DNA from: Saprospiraceae bacterium
GTDB taxonomy: Bacteria > Bacteroidota > Bacteroidia > Chitinophagales > Saprospiraceae
Length of the DNA: 48,200 bases
Reading direction: 5' to 3'
Assembly: GCA_020436935.1 (NCBI GenBank)
Contig: JAGQWX010000038.1
Span: forward strand, 1-48,200
Below are positions 1 to 10,300 of the stretch, in pieces; positions within the stretch are counted from its first letter, which is position 1, and each line of letters begins with the position of its first letter. The notes beneath the pieces are model-generated. The model made no database searches and was not told the DNA's origin. It saw nothing but the letters and a program-made list of their open reading frames with translations. Position numbers and translations under genes: made by a program.

Positions 1-111
1 GGATCAGAAGGTAAATTCAGTCAAAAGGTCTTGTATGTCAAATAAAAGAAGAATCCATGATTCGGCCTTTGGGGGCAACAATCCACCTAATGGCGCAGGC
101 AAAGCTTGGAT

Positions 112-2283
112 ATGAGTACCGTTGTCATAGAAATGAGTTGTCGGTGGCAAGGCCTGAAAGTCCGCACGCTTATGTTATTGGTCATTTTGAGCGTTGTGCT
201 GCTCATCAGGACGAATGCTCAAAACCCCAACTGGACGCCGCCAACAGGCTCAGCCTTCCAGTTTACTGCCAATGTCATTGCTGTGGTGGAGCTTTCTGAT
301 GTGCCCTCCAACGATGTGGGTGATGTCATTGCTTTTTTTGATGGCAATGATATCAGAGGAAGAGGCAATGATGTGCAGCTGACCAATGGCACAGTAGTAC
401 ACTTCATCACCTTGTACTCCAATCAGGCAGCAGATACTTTTTCGATAAAGGTGTACCATGCTGCCACCAATCAGGTTTATGAAGTTCAACCTATATTTTT
501 ATTTAGATCTCAAAACGTCACGGGAAGTGTGGATGAGCCTACAGTCATCCACATCTTTCCCGGCAATATTGCACCCTTGTCTTTATTGCCGGTCATGCCC
601 AGGACACAACTGGATGGCTATCCTTTTGATGAGATAGATATGAATGATTATCTCATCCAGCCGGAAGGTGCGCTTGTTCAGTGGGGTTATACTCCAAATC
701 CGAATCTTTTGGTCAATTTTACGGGCAGTGTTTTGCAGGTCAGTGCCGTCAATGGCTTCACGGGTCAGACTCAGCTTGTGGTGAGTGCGACCAACCTCAA
801 TACATTCAATGCTCAAAGCAGAGGTGGAAGCACAGACCGATCCGCAATTGGCGCACCTGCTGAAACCACCATTACTTTTAATGTCACTCCCATTTATCCC
901 GCACCTCTGTGGGAGCCCGCAATTCCGGGTCAAGGCATTGTCACAGGGTCAAAATTTGATTCCATTCCTCTGCATGATTTCGAAAACCAGTTTACAGGCC
1001 CAAAAATCACTTACGATTATATACCCATCATCGAAGAAGCGCAGCCCAACGAGATAAAGCCCTCTTGGCAGGTCACTCAAAGTTTTGGATCTACCATGTC
1101 TGTTGTCGCCCGTCTCGATTATACACCAAAATATCAATTCCACAGCGATGATGATCTACTCGTGGCCATGGTCAACGGTGAGGTGAGGGGCGTAGCTACA
1201 AGAGACAGCGAGAATGGGCTGTATTATCTGTCGGTCGGAGGAAGTCCTATGATTGGAGATCCTGTAGAATTGAAGCTTTACAGCAGTGCCATGAAGCGCA
1301 TTCTCTCTATAGATAGTGCCTTTTTCTTTGAGCCTTATGCTATAATGGGATCCGATGAATTGCCCACAGTTTTTGAATTTGCACCCATCGTGCCGGTTGT
1401 TCCATATGAACCGGTGACCAATGGCATCTACACCATGCCTGTAAATATTTTGCAAGCTGGTTTCATCGGTTATGCCAGCTTCACCTTTTTTGCACGCGAC
1501 CCTGTATATCCTCAATATCTCTTTGACCAGACCAATGCTACTTTTTGTATCGTCACAGACTCGAGCGAGCTGACCATTTATTACGAAGACGCTGATGGAG
1601 ATGGGCTTGGCAATCCCTTGTCCTTCACTTACAATTGTACCCAGCCTACTGGATATGTCACAAATAATGAAGATTGCAATGATGGTGAGGCTACAGCTTC
1701 TGCATTTGCTTTGGTAATCACTGAAAATTCGGGTATCGCAAATGACGGTTTTGTTTGCCCTTCAACTAGTGTTACCATCGCGGTCGATCAGATAGCGTCC
1801 GGATATCTGTGGAGTACCGGACAGACCACACAAAGCATTGATGTAAACCCTGGATCAACGACCATTTATTCGGTTACTGTAACGACTGGATCTGCCTGCA
1901 ATGACGTGCTTGTTGACACCATTTTTGTGGAAGGTAAGATCGTTAAAAACAGTGCCAATGCCGGCTTCAATTCTTTGAGAAACGTCCTGGAATGTTTGAG
2001 TGAAAATGACACCATAAGCTATGATTTGCCCAATGTCCAAGGTACAACTCTGACAGAGGCGCTTAATTTTAACAAAAATGTGGTGATCATTGGCTCATTG
2101 ACGCTCAGACCCCATATCTTTATCGACTTTAATGCGGCGACCAATGGTATGATCATTCAAACCGGTAAAACGCTCAGCTTAAAAGATATTGATATCGAGG
2201 CTATAGGACTGACCAGTCAATCGGTGATTTCAGGTTCCGGAACTTTGGAAATCAGTGGAGAGACCCACATTTCAAATCAATAA
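112..2283 (+). CDS. Large secreted protein with MopE-like segment
   Basis: About 723 residues, exported: an N-terminal hydrophobic stretch (LMLLVILSVVLLI) ends in a signal-peptidase-like site before QNPNW. Two related modules are visible. Each opens with a W-containing strand, followed by a phrase of the type DVGDVIAFFDGNDIRGRG near residue 75 and DDDLLVAMVNGEVRGVA near residue 350, so the protein probably arose by internal duplication. Around residues 495-530 there is a MopE-like stretch (YYEDADGDGLGNP ... NNEDCND), a motif common in Bacteroidota surface proteins. No T9SS C-terminal domain is recognisable; the end looks beta-helical. The next secreted-protein gene starts 8 bases after the stop, so the two are probably cotranscribed. 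The ATG at 112 is chosen; an in-frame ATG at 133 would give a more usual signal peptide length. Function unknown; a surface or matrix role is inferred. Confidence 0.7.
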   Translation: MSTVVIEMSCRWQGLKVRTLMLLVILSVVLLIRTNAQNPNWTPPTGSAFQFTANVIAVVELSDVPSNDVGDVIAFFDGNDIRGRGNDVQLTNGTVVHFITLYSNQAADTFSIKVYHAATNQVYEVQPIFLFRSQNVTGSVDEPTVIHIFPGNIAPLSLLPVMPRTQLDGYPFDEIDMNDYLIQPEGALVQWGYTPNPNLLVNFTGSVLQVSAVNGFTGQTQLVVSATNLNTFNAQSRGGSTDRSAIGAPAETTITFNVTPIYPAPLWEPAIPGQGIVTGSKFDSIPLHDFENQFTGPKITYDYIPIIEEAQPNEIKPSWQVTQSFGSTMSVVARLDYTPKYQFHSDDDLLVAMVNGEVRGVATRDSENGLYYLSVGGSPMIGDPVELKLYSSAMKRILSIDSAFFFEPYAIMGSDELPTVFEFAPIVPVVPYEPVTNGIYTMPVNILQAGFIGYASFTFFARDPVYPQYLFDQTNATFCIVTDSSELTIYYEDADGDGLGNPLSFTYNCTQPTGYVTNNEDCNDGEATASAFALVITENSGIANDGFVCPSTSVTIAVDQIASGYLWSTGQTTQSIDVNPGSTTIYSVTVTTGSACNDVLVDTIFVEGKIVKNSANAGFNSLRNVLECLSENDTISYDLPNVQGTTLTEALNFNKNVVIIGSLTLRPHIFIDFNAATNGMIIQTGKTLSLKDIDIEAIGLTSQSVISGSGTLEISGETHISNQ

Positions 2284-2291
2284 CTTTGAGT

Positions 2292-4163
2292 ATGGCAGGA
2301 ACAAAGCATTATACATTACCAACCAACAACTACTGCACTGTGCAAAGAATCTTTGTCATCCTGCTGATTTCTGCCTTTTTCGGCTTTAACGCTGGAGCAC
2401 AGGCACATCTTATTGTTGGGGAATCCATCTATGAGGCTGACCCACAGGGAAATCCAGATACAAAAATTGACAGAAAGTCATTTGATAATGCACAAAAAAC
2501 CGCTCGTTCTCTACTCGCAGGTCCGATCTTGTACGATCAAAGTGAATTGATCAATTATCCGGGCCAGGGATTCGGCGGCGCTAATGTCAGCGGCAGCACA
2601 GGCATGTTGCTTGGGGTTTCCAATAACATATCTTCAAACCTCATTCTGGCAGATGAGTTTGTCGTGCCGCCTGGCGAATTGTGGATCATTGACTCTATCG
2701 TTGTCTTTCATTATCAGACACAAACGGTGCCTTCAACCACATCAAGCATCAATGATATCAGATTGCAGATCCGACAAAGCTCAGTACCTGGCATGGGAAC
2801 CATTGTTTTTGGAGACCTGGTCACCAACAGGCTGGCGAATTCAAGCTTCAGTACCATATACCGCACAAGGTCCAATGATTTGACCAACAACTTACGACCA
2901 ATCATGCGATCGGCGGTCAATCTTAGCGACCTTCCCCTGACCAGTGGCACATACATCATCGAATATTTGGCTGGTGGCTCACTGCCTACCGGACCTTTTG
3001 CCCTGCTCAGAACGCTGGGAACTACCCATATCACCACCGGCAATGGTTTTCAGTTCAGTGTAACCTGGAACAATCTTTTAGAACTAGACGCCAATGGAAA
3101 CAATCCACTGCCCAAAGGCACTACTTTCATAGTTTATGGCACCAATTGTACACCTCCGGAAGCTAGTTTCTCTGCTACCGCCTCTACTTGTACCAATGTA
3201 ACTCCAAACAACAACGGCTCGGTCACCTTGGTGTCTCAAAACAATGCCACTCATTTTGGCGTCAGTACTGCAGGAGCTATGAGTTACGACGGCCCTCTAA
3301 GTATTGGTGCTGCCACAACGCTACCGGCCAATGGTACACCTGTCTTATCAGGAATATCTCATGCAGGTGCAAGTTACATCATCAGGGTTTTTAATGGCAC
3401 CGATGCTTGTTTCATTGATGTGCCAATCGCTGTGCCATCTGGGCCTGATTGTGCATTGAATGGAGTTTTCGACCTTGCTTTGGATAAAACAGTAAGCAGT
3501 CTGCCTGTTCCGGCAAGTGCTGGAATGTTAATTACCTACACTCTAACCGTAATCAATCAGGGTGATTTTGTGGCAACCAATGTTGGTTTGAATGATTTCA
3601 TTCCTACAGGTCTTACCTTGGCGGATGCAGACTGGACAGCTCTTGGCAACACAGCGAGTTTGAATCAAGCCATCAATAATATAACTCCGGGAGGACAAGT
3701 GTCAGTTGATATTACCTTTATGATCAACAATATGGCTTCAGGCAATCTGGTCAACAATGCTGAGATCTCCGCAGCTTCAGGAGGTACAGACAATGACTCT
3801 TCTCCTGGCAATGGCGCAGCTGCTCCGACTGAAGATGACTACAGCAGTGCAGACGTAGACATTTGTATCTTGCCTACATTGACCGTAAAAAATGATACTG
3901 TTTGCAGGGGCAGTGCCGTCGATCTGAGTTCACTGGTATTATCCCATACCGGTGATGAATTGTCGTTTTATTCCAGCAGCATTGATGCTCAAAGTTCCAA
4001 CAATGCGCTGGTCACACCCAATGTTGTGGTCAACACTGCCACCAATTATTACATCAAAACCTCCTACAATCCGGAACTCCCTGAGTGTGAGGCCACAAAA
4101 GAGGTTACTGTATTTCTGAAGTCAGCCAGATGCGCCGGTATATCGGTGATGGGGCCGAGATGA
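2292..4163 (+). CDS. Secreted DUF11-domain repeat protein
   Basis: About 623 residues with a signal peptide (IFVILLISAFFGFNAGAQA near residues 20-38). The middle (about 40-270) is a beta-rich region of unknown type. A DUF11-type domain lies at about 395-500: FDLALDKTVSSLPV, TYTLTVINQGDFVATNVGLND, then SPGNGAAAPTEDDYSSADVD, the usual layout of this Bacteroidota surface-adhesin module. The C-terminus is a short Ig-like piece with no clear sorting signal, so either anchoring depends on a partner or the end is degenerate. The ATG at 2292 lies 8 bases after the upstream stop; an in-frame TTG at 2286 is less likely. Probably secreted together with the upstream gene product. Confidence 0.7.
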   Translation: MAGTKHYTLPTNNYCTVQRIFVILLISAFFGFNAGAQAHLIVGESIYEADPQGNPDTKIDRKSFDNAQKTARSLLAGPILYDQSELINYPGQGFGGANVSGSTGMLLGVSNNISSNLILADEFVVPPGELWIIDSIVVFHYQTQTVPSTTSSINDIRLQIRQSSVPGMGTIVFGDLVTNRLANSSFSTIYRTRSNDLTNNLRPIMRSAVNLSDLPLTSGTYIIEYLAGGSLPTGPFALLRTLGTTHITTGNGFQFSVTWNNLLELDANGNNPLPKGTTFIVYGTNCTPPEASFSATASTCTNVTPNNNGSVTLVSQNNATHFGVSTAGAMSYDGPLSIGAATTLPANGTPVLSGISHAGASYIIRVFNGTDACFIDVPIAVPSGPDCALNGVFDLALDKTVSSLPVPASAGMLITYTLTVINQGDFVATNVGLNDFIPTGLTLADADWTALGNTASLNQAINNITPGGQVSVDITFMINNMASGNLVNNAEISAASGGTDNDSSPGNGAAAPTEDDYSSADVDICILPTLTVKNDTVCRGSAVDLSSLVLSHTGDELSFYSSSIDAQSSNNALVTPNVVVNTATNYYIKTSYNPELPECEATKEVTVFLKSARCAGISVMGPR

Positions 4164-4398
4164 TAAAGTTTTAAGAATTTTTGTGCCTATTCAGACGACT
4201 GGTTGCAATGCTTGACTGGTTTTTTTAACACTCTAATGCAATTTTAAAAACTTACTTAATAAGTTCTCTGGCATTTTATCTCCTGGCCATTATTGGGCCA
4301 AGATGTCAACTTTGCACTCACATAAAATGGGGATGACCAGCTAATTTTTCAAAAAAATTATCGTGCAGATGAAAGCTCATTTTTTTTGGGCTATGATG

Positions 4399-4560
4399 TC
4401 ATTTTGGTTGGGCACTTTTCTTATTTCCCCAACTGCCAGCATTTGCAGAGGTAAATATTTCCAGTGTGCCTCCCTCTTTAAGCATTTGGTAGGTGATGTA
4501 GCTCTTCACATATTTATTTTTAACATCAATAATGTGGTGAAATCTATTTCTACTTGGTAT
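4399..4560 (-). pseudogene. Gene fragment resembling GH92 glycosidase C-terminus
   Basis: Reading the minus strand towards a TGA at 4401-4399 gives about 53 codons of protein-like sequence. It contains NRFHHIIDVKNKYVKS followed by YITYQMLKEGGTLEIF and a terminal SWGNKKSAQP. The order 'KN-YV-S ... YITH-ML--GGTLEF-M ... WG' is how I recall the end of family 92 alpha-mannosidases, with the ~10 residues normally between the two blocks missing here. No matching upstream coding sequence exists in this strand and frame, so this is a remnant. The family assignment is from memory of the motif. The segment at 4524-4558 recurs at 20399-20433. Confidence 0.4.
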
Positions 4561-4642
4561 AATAAAACATTGTCAAGAGATTCAACCCAGGATATTGATA
4601 AAAAGTTAAACCAATTGGAGAAGTCTTGGTTTCTTTGTCCAT

Positions 4643-5431
4643 ATGCTTCATCATACAACATATCTGGCCGATGCAAAAAAGCCCTGGGTGACTTTCATCC
4701 ACGGAGCTGGAGGAAGCAGTGCCATTTGGTACAAACAAATCAGGGACTTTCGTAAAGACTTCAATGTATTGCTCATCGATCTACGGGGCCATGGCAGATC
4801 AAAAGATTTGAAATACGAATCTCTGAAGTCATACACCTTCAAAGTGATCGGTGATGATGTCCTCGAAGTACTCAATCATTTAAAAATAGAAAAGACTCAT
4901 CTGGTGGGCATTTCCCTGGGTACCATCATAGCCCGGGATCTTGCGGAACGTTATGCTTATAGGGTTCAAAGCATGATCATGGGTGGAGCCGTGATGAAAT
5001 TGAATTTAAGGGGGCAAATATTGATGCGTATCGGTGCCATGTTTAAATCGGTCATCCCCTATCTGCTGCTCTATCGATTTTTTGCCTACATCATCATGCC
5101 TAGAAAAAAGCACAGAGAATCGCGCAATTTTTTCATCAAAGAGGCAAAAAAACTGTACCAAAAAGAATTCAAACGTTGGTTTACGCTTATCGCTGAGGTC
5201 AATCCCCTACTACGCTTTTTCCGCTACAAAGAAAATGGAATCCCGACCCTCTACATTATGGGATCGGAAGATTATATGTTTTTGCCTCCGGTGAAAAAAC
5301 TAGTTGCAGAACATCAATTGTCTACCTTGTTTGTGATTGAGCAATGTGGTCATGTAGTGAATTTGGAAAGGCCGGAGGTGTTTAATGAAACCGCGATTGG
5401 TTTTTTGGGGGGGACAGCTGTTGGCTGTTAG
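4643..5431 (+). CDS. Alpha/beta hydrolase
   Basis: 262-residue cytoplasmic alpha/beta hydrolase of the usual family length. Visible hallmarks are the oxyanion region FIHGAGGSSAIW near residues 18-29, the strand LLIDLRGHGRS near 43-53, the nucleophile elbow G-I-S-L-G with Ser near 91, the acid in MGSEDYMFL near 210, and the catalytic His in QCGHVVNLERPEVF near 236. A helical cap rich in basic and aromatic residues lies between about 125 and 185. The substrate cannot be told from sequence. The start is the first ATG before a conserved beginning; no Shine-Dalgarno is seen, as is normal in this phylum. The last residues run into a G-rich, T-rich stretch, so the C-terminus may be slightly extended compared with relatives. 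Confidence 0.85.
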   Translation: MLHHTTYLADAKKPWVTFIHGAGGSSAIWYKQIRDFRKDFNVLLIDLRGHGRSKDLKYESLKSYTFKVIGDDVLEVLNHLKIEKTHLVGISLGTIIARDLAERYAYRVQSMIMGGAVMKLNLRGQILMRIGAMFKSVIPYLLLYRFFAYIIMPRKKHRESRNFFIKEAKKLYQKEFKRWFTLIAEVNPLLRFFRYKENGIPTLYIMGSEDYMFLPPVKKLVAEHQLSTLFVIEQCGHVVNLERPEVFNETAIGFLGGTAVGC

Positions 5432-5450
5432 TTTTTTATTTTCGTCCTCC

Positions 5451-5523
5451 GTTTTCAATTTTCAATTTTCGGTTCTCAACTCTGAGTTTTCAGTTCTCAG
5501 TTTTCGGTTCTCAGCTTTCAGCT
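5451..5523. repeat. Degenerate TTTTCAGTTCTCAG tandem repeat
   Basis: A pyrimidine-rich run of imperfect 10-14 base units (TTTTCAATT, TTTTCGGTTCTCAAC, TTTTCAGTTCTCAG, TTTTCGGTTCTCAGC) immediately downstream of the hydrolase gene. There are no conserved spacers. It is a simple degenerate tandem repeat of a kind often seen between Bacteroidota genes. Confidence 0.7.
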
Positions 5524-5606
5524 ATTCTACATTCATAAACTCCAGTAATTTCATAATATTAAATCTATTAGATTCATATTGTCTTCCTAAAATCCCATCC
5601 ACAAAC

Positions 5607-5888
5607 TCAATGCAAAAATTGCCTTACCAGATTTTCCCACTCTTCATCCAGACTATGATCCGGAACCTCCATGCCTATCCTGTGGTACCAATAGCGTGCA
5701 TTCCACAGATCACCTTCTTTTCTATGAAGATATGCATGGATTCTGTCTGCGTCTTTTCCACTGAATTCATTAATTAAATCGTGGGCAAGTTCCCAATTTC
5801 CAAGTGCATCATAATACAAGGCTTTTAGCCTGATGTTTTCGGGAACATGACCCGTTTCTATGCTGTTAAGGAACTCTTCAAATGACAT
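5607..5888 (-). CDS. Small conserved hypothetical (YDALGNWELAH family)
   Basis: 93-residue soluble protein. The core LKALYYDALGNWELAHDLI, then ADRIHAYLHRKEGDLWNARY and WYHRIG matches a small protein family I recall as common in Bacteroidota and some Proteobacteria, whose members carry the same two helical blocks and end with an EEW motif (here LDEEWENLVRQF). Its function is not known to me; the pattern resembles a pair of TPR-like helices. The ATG at 5888 is chosen because family members begin at this point; an upstream in-frame ATG at 5966 would add a poorly conserved tail. It stands alone, convergent with the hydrolase gene. Confidence 0.75.
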   Translation of the reverse strand: MSFEEFLNSIETGHVPENIRLKALYYDALGNWELAHDLINEFSGKDADRIHAYLHRKEGDLWNARYWYHRIGMEVPDHSLDEEWENLVRQFLH

Positions 5889-6117
5889 TTTGATCGTATA
5901 AAAATTAGAGAAACCATGATAATCAGCCTCTTTTCTGAAAATTTCAAAAAGTAAAAATAAAGACAATCGCTCTTATTATTCTTGATATGAATTTGCTCTA
6001 TCGCACTTACGCAAAGGTAATAAGTAATGTCTCTTGAATTTATCCCAATTTTAATGAGTATAATCATTTATAAACTGAACATTCACACTTTTAAAAGTCT
6101 AGTCTCTTTCGAAAGCA

Positions 6118-6678
6118 TTGCATGAGTTTTGTTCAGGCTCACACAGTTTTAGCTTCTTAAAGCAAAAATAAATGTCGCTCACTAAAAAATATAAGGCGCG
6201 GGATTTGCCGACATTGTCAAAAAAGTTGTATCAATAAATGCACATAGCCAAACTTAAAGTCAATGTATAAAAAGAGGGTTCAGATTTCAGTGATAGTGAG
6301 CGAAGCAACGGAATGCCGGCTTTTGACATCGTAAATAATAAAACTTAAGCCAAAGAGTAAAAACTTGTGCACAAAAATCCAAGAAAGAATTATTGTCAAA
6401 AGACATAGGCTGAAGTTGCGAGAGCGAACGATCCCTAAGTGGAGCCATTAGATGCAATCAATGGCTCCACTTAGGGAATCACCTTAATCTGAACCAAGCC
6501 TTTTTTGTAACTTTTTTTGGCGAATGAAAAAAAGTTAGCACAATGCTAGATTTAAGGCAAAGCTATTTCTTAATGATAAATGTAAATATTACTGAATAGG
6601 CCCAATGAGAATGCATTCCAAAAGGAAAAGCAAAATCGAGTCATCCACAGCAATCACCTTAATCTGAACCAAGCCTTT
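6118..6678. repeat. Structured dispersed repeat, copy A (~560 bp)
   Basis: Aligns almost without gaps to 20781-21339 (a constant offset of 14661-14663 bases). Conserved blocks are ATAAGGCGCGGGATTTG at 6191, GGGTTCAGATTTCAGTGATA at 6276, CTTTTGACATCGTA near 6320, GTCAAAAGACATA near 6395, a 17 bp hairpin at 6433-6476, the 27 bp block beginning AATCACCTTAATCTG at 6477, a TAACTTTTTTT/AAAAAAAGTTA hairpin at about 6508-6537, and a second copy of the 27 bp block at 6652. The two 27 bp blocks are 175 bases apart in both copies although the sequence between has diverged. No ORF or transposase is present. It occupies most of the gene-free region 5889-6977. Confidence 0.8.
6433..6476. ncRNA. Covarying 17 bp hairpin in repeat copy A
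   Basis: Perfect 17 bp arms (6433-6449 and 6460-6476) around a 10-base loop, AGATGCAATC. Against copy B at 21094-21137 the only change is C6445-G6464 here versus A21106-T21125 there, which keeps the pairing. Conserved loop plus compensatory change suggests selection on structure, possibly as RNA; transcription and strand are unknown. Confidence 0.5.
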
Positions 6679-6902
6679 ATGCTCTAGCTTACGTAAGAAT
6701 TACAGAAATTTTCCAAAAGACAAGCATTCCTTCTCAGAATAACATTCGGCTACTTTTAGTCATGGTTTTGATTTCGATAAACTGTTTTCACAAAATGTAG
6801 GTTACAGATCAACACAACCGTCAAATAACCAATTCCCGGTTAAGCCGGCAAAAATAACAGGCCGGTGCTTACAATCACTCATAATATACATCATTACTTG
6901 AC

Positions 6903-6916
6903 ATGACTCCCGTCAT
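6903..6916. promoter_or_regulatory. Crp/Fnr-family-like palindrome ATGAC-N4-GTCAT
   Basis: A perfect 5+5 bp palindrome, ATGACTCCCGTCAT, centred about 68 bases upstream of the first gene of the PFOR-Rnf cluster. TGAC-N4-GTCA has the half-site spacing used by Crp/Fnr-superfamily regulators (Fnr TTGAT-N4-ATCAA; HcpR/Dnr types TTGAC-N4-GTCAA). A redox- or anaerobiosis-linked regulator would fit the operon, but no such regulator is encoded in the window. It is a single motif match. Confidence 0.35.
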
Positions 6917-6977
6917 AATGGTGCATGGTTTCAGATGCCTAATTTTAGATTTCGTTTAGCACAAAAACTAAAAAATC

Positions 6978-7355
6978 ATGGATAAGCATCAGGCAAACCA
7001 ACTCATATCTTCCGCCCACATCTTATTGCAGGGCGCTGAAGAAGAAGCCAACAGGTCTATCGAAGACAAGGTATCTTTTCTCATTTGTCACCATGCAAGA
7101 AAATCAACGATTTCTTTCCTGCAAGGCTTTCTGGCTGCCAATGAGTATGAAGGTTCTTCTGATCTGAGCATACAGGAATTGCTGGAGGTCTGTGCAAAAT
7201 ATGACCCCGCCTTTCTTGAAATCAATGTCAAAAATATGGTATGTGCAGGCCATCGCGACGACGGAGAATTTTGCCTCGACGATGACAAGGCCAATGGCTG
7301 CCTGGTGACTGCAAAAGCTGTAAGACAACACATCATGCACAGTCCCGTCTTATGA
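6978..7355 (+). CDS. HEPN-like small protein upstream of PFOR
   Basis: 125 residues, all helical in appearance. The spacing of ISSAHILLQGAEEEANR, VSFLICHHARKSTISFLQGF, LSIQELLEVCAKYDPAF resembles HEPN-domain proteins (helix, FL-C--A-K--FL helix, then LL--C---DP-F). Five cysteines (FLIC, EVC, MVC, EFC, NGC) are unusual for the fold. A terminal RQHIMH fits the loose R-x4-H HEPN nuclease pattern, but it sits at the extreme C-terminus and may be chance. The stop overlaps the PFOR start (ATGA at 7352-7355), so the two are probably translationally coupled and the small protein may assist or regulate the oxidoreductase. The function is inferred only from position. Confidence 0.65.
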   Translation: MDKHQANQLISSAHILLQGAEEEANRSIEDKVSFLICHHARKSTISFLQGFLAANEYEGSSDLSIQELLEVCAKYDPAFLEINVKNMVCAGHRDDGEFCLDDDKANGCLVTAKAVRQHIMHSPVL

Positions 7356-10300
7356 ACTGGTTTAAAAATCAAGTCAAAAATAAAAGGCAGGTCCCAACTG
7401 ACCTGCCACATTCATTCATGGTAAAACCTACATCAATGTTTGGCAAAAAAGAGCAACCCGTCGTAAAATATCCGGGTCAACGCATTGCATTGGATGGCAA
7501 CACAGCAGCCATCATGTGTGAAAGAGAATCTACTGACGCCGCAGGTGCCTACCCCATCACTCCTTCCACCCAAATGGGAGAATATTGGGCAGAAGCAGCT
7601 GCTGCTGGTCATTTGAACATCTCAGACAGACCCCTCATCTTTATCGAACCTGAAGGCGAACACGCCGCAGCAGCTGTAACAGCAGGCCTGTCCATGACCG
7701 GTCTGCGGGCTGCAAACTTTTCATCGGGACAGGGCATAGCCTATATGCATGAGTCACTTTATGCAGCAGTTGGTAAACGCCTGACGTACGTGCTCAACAT
7801 TGGTGCCCGCGCCATGACCAAATCCACGCTCAATGTACACGCAGGTCATGACGACTATCATGCCATTGACGATACAGGATTTTTCCAACTTTTTGCAAAA
7901 AATGCCCAGCACGTTGCCGACCTCAATATTTTGGCGCATAAAATCGCCGAACTCGCTTTGACTCCAGGCGTTATTGCACAAGATGGCTTCCTCACCACCC
8001 ACCTGATAGAATCGCTCAATCTTCCGGAAAGAGCACTGATCAGTGAATTTTTGGGACGCCCGGACGACATCATTCCCACACCAACGCCAGCCCAAAAACT
8101 CATATATGGCGAGACGCGAAGGAGAATACCTGAATTGTGGGACGTTGACAATCCACTCATGGCTGGAATCGTCCAAAACCAGGATGCGTACATGCAAAGC
8201 GTAGCGGCGCAGCGACCCTACTTTTTTGACCATATTCAGGATTTGACAGATCAGTCATTCGCAGCTTATGCTGCCCTCACCGGCAGACATTACTCCCGAG
8301 TAATGACCTATAAGACCGATGATGCAGACTACCTTATTCTTGGACAGGGCAGCGTTGTGACAAGCGCAGAAGTGGTGGCCGATTACCTGAGAGCAAGCCG
8401 GGGATTAAAAGTAGGAGTGGTGGACCTCGTGATGTTCAGGCCATTCCCTGCAGATCTGCTCAGCAAAATACTCAAAGGCAGAAAAGGCATCACCATATTG
8501 GAAAGACTCGACCAGCCTCTTGCAGCCGATGCTCCCATCACCCGTGAAGTACGCGCCATCATCAACAAATGCGTAGAAAATGGTCTTGTTGCCAACCAAA
8601 AACCATATCCAGAACTCGAAACCTATAAGTCAGGCGATGTACCACCCATTTATTCTGGTTCGTTTGGCATGGGCAGCCGTGACCTCCAGCCAGAAGGCAT
8701 CATTGGAGCCATAGAAAACATGCTTCCGGAAGGCAAGCACAAAAAACAATTCTATCTTTCAATAGATTTCATCCGGGACGCTCCGCACACACCCAAGCAG
8801 CGCCTTCACCAGGAATCCATCAGCGAAGCTTATCCCAAAGTAAAAGAACTGGCGATCAGGGGGTCTGAAAATCCTGACCTCATGCCAAAAGGTGCGATCA
8901 CGGTAAGATTCCACTCCATCGGAGGATGGGGAGCCATTACCACGGGTAAAAACCTGGCAATGACTTTGTTTGACCTGCTCAATTACGACATCAAAGCCAA
9001 CCCAAAATATGGTTCTGAGAAAAAAGGACAGCCCACGACCTACTATCTTGCAGCAGCACCGGAACCCATCAGAATCAACTGCGAATTTTTCTTTGTTGAC
9101 GTGGTATTGTCTCCGGACCCCAATGTGTTTAAACACACCAACGCTTTGGCGGGCTTGAAGAAAGGCGGATATTTCATCATCCAGAGTGATAAAACCAAGC
9201 CAGAAGAAGTATGGGCTGAAATTCCAAAACCTTACCAGAAAGTCATCATCGATCAGGACATCCACATCTGTTATATCGATGGTTTTAAAATTGCCAGAGA
9301 AGAAGCTACCGACCCTGAACTACAGCTCAGGATGCAAGGCATTGCCTTCCAGGGAGCCTTTTTCGCAGCTTCTCCGGTCATGGCCAATGCCGGACTTACA
9401 GAAGAAACCTTGCTCAAAGCCATTGAAGACCAGCTGCAGCACAAGTTTGGTGCTAAAGGTCAGCGCGTAGTGGAAGACAATATGCGGGTGGTAAAAAGAG
9501 GATTTACCGAAGTGGTTGAAATTAAAAATAAAAAAATCCTCGACGCCAAAGAAGAAAAAGAAATACTTAAAGCCGAGATTCCTATCCCTTCCATGCTGCA
9601 AAGCGCACCTGTCAGTGATTCAAAACTGAGCGATATCCATCGTTTTTGGGAACAAACAGGTTCTTTTTATCAGCAGGGCATGGGCAATGACAACATTACT
9701 GACCCATTCATAGGTCTGAGTCTTATGCCTGCTGTGAGTTCCGTATTCAGAGATATGACCGGCATCAGGTTTGAACATCCTGAATGGATACCCAACAATT
9801 GTACAGCTTGTGGCAAGTGTTATACCATTTGCCCCGACACAGCCATACCCGGATTGGTAAGTGAGCTTTCAGATGTCCTGGATACAGTTGTAAAAAGGGT
9901 GAGAAAAAACCACGACAAGCTGGAATATCTTCCGAAATATACCCGACAACTGGAAAGCAAAGCAAGAGCATTGTTCGCTGCTGATGGCAAAGAAGTTTCA
10001 GTCAACGATTTGATCCATGACGCCATCGAGTCCCTGATTGCAGAAAGTGGAAATACCAATGGATTGGCCACAGAGTTTGAATGGTTTAAGGAAGAACTGG
10101 GTGACTTCAAATTTGCACTCACCCGACCTTACTACGAACTGTTTGAAAAAGACCAGGCCAATTCAGGAGGGCTCTTCAGCATCACCATCAATCCTACCAC
10201 CTGTAAAGGCTGTATGGAATGTGTCAATGTTTGCGAAGACGATGCATTGCGCATAGTCACCCAGTCTGAAGAATCTGTTGTGAAATTGAGGAACGAATGG

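Noticed and set aside
1-111. Possible end of a gene or promoter before the first secreted protein
   Set aside because: No in-frame coding continuation or clear promoter pair was recognisable.
4363-4755. 130-codon plus-strand frame before the hydrolase gene
   Set aside because: Overlaps the start of the hydrolase gene in another frame, has no family resemblance, and lies opposite the minus-strand fragment that looks protein-like.
5451-5523. Possible short tandem-repeat regulatory or recombination site
   Set aside because: Degenerate pyrimidine-rich units without palindromes or conserved spacing; treated as simple repeat.
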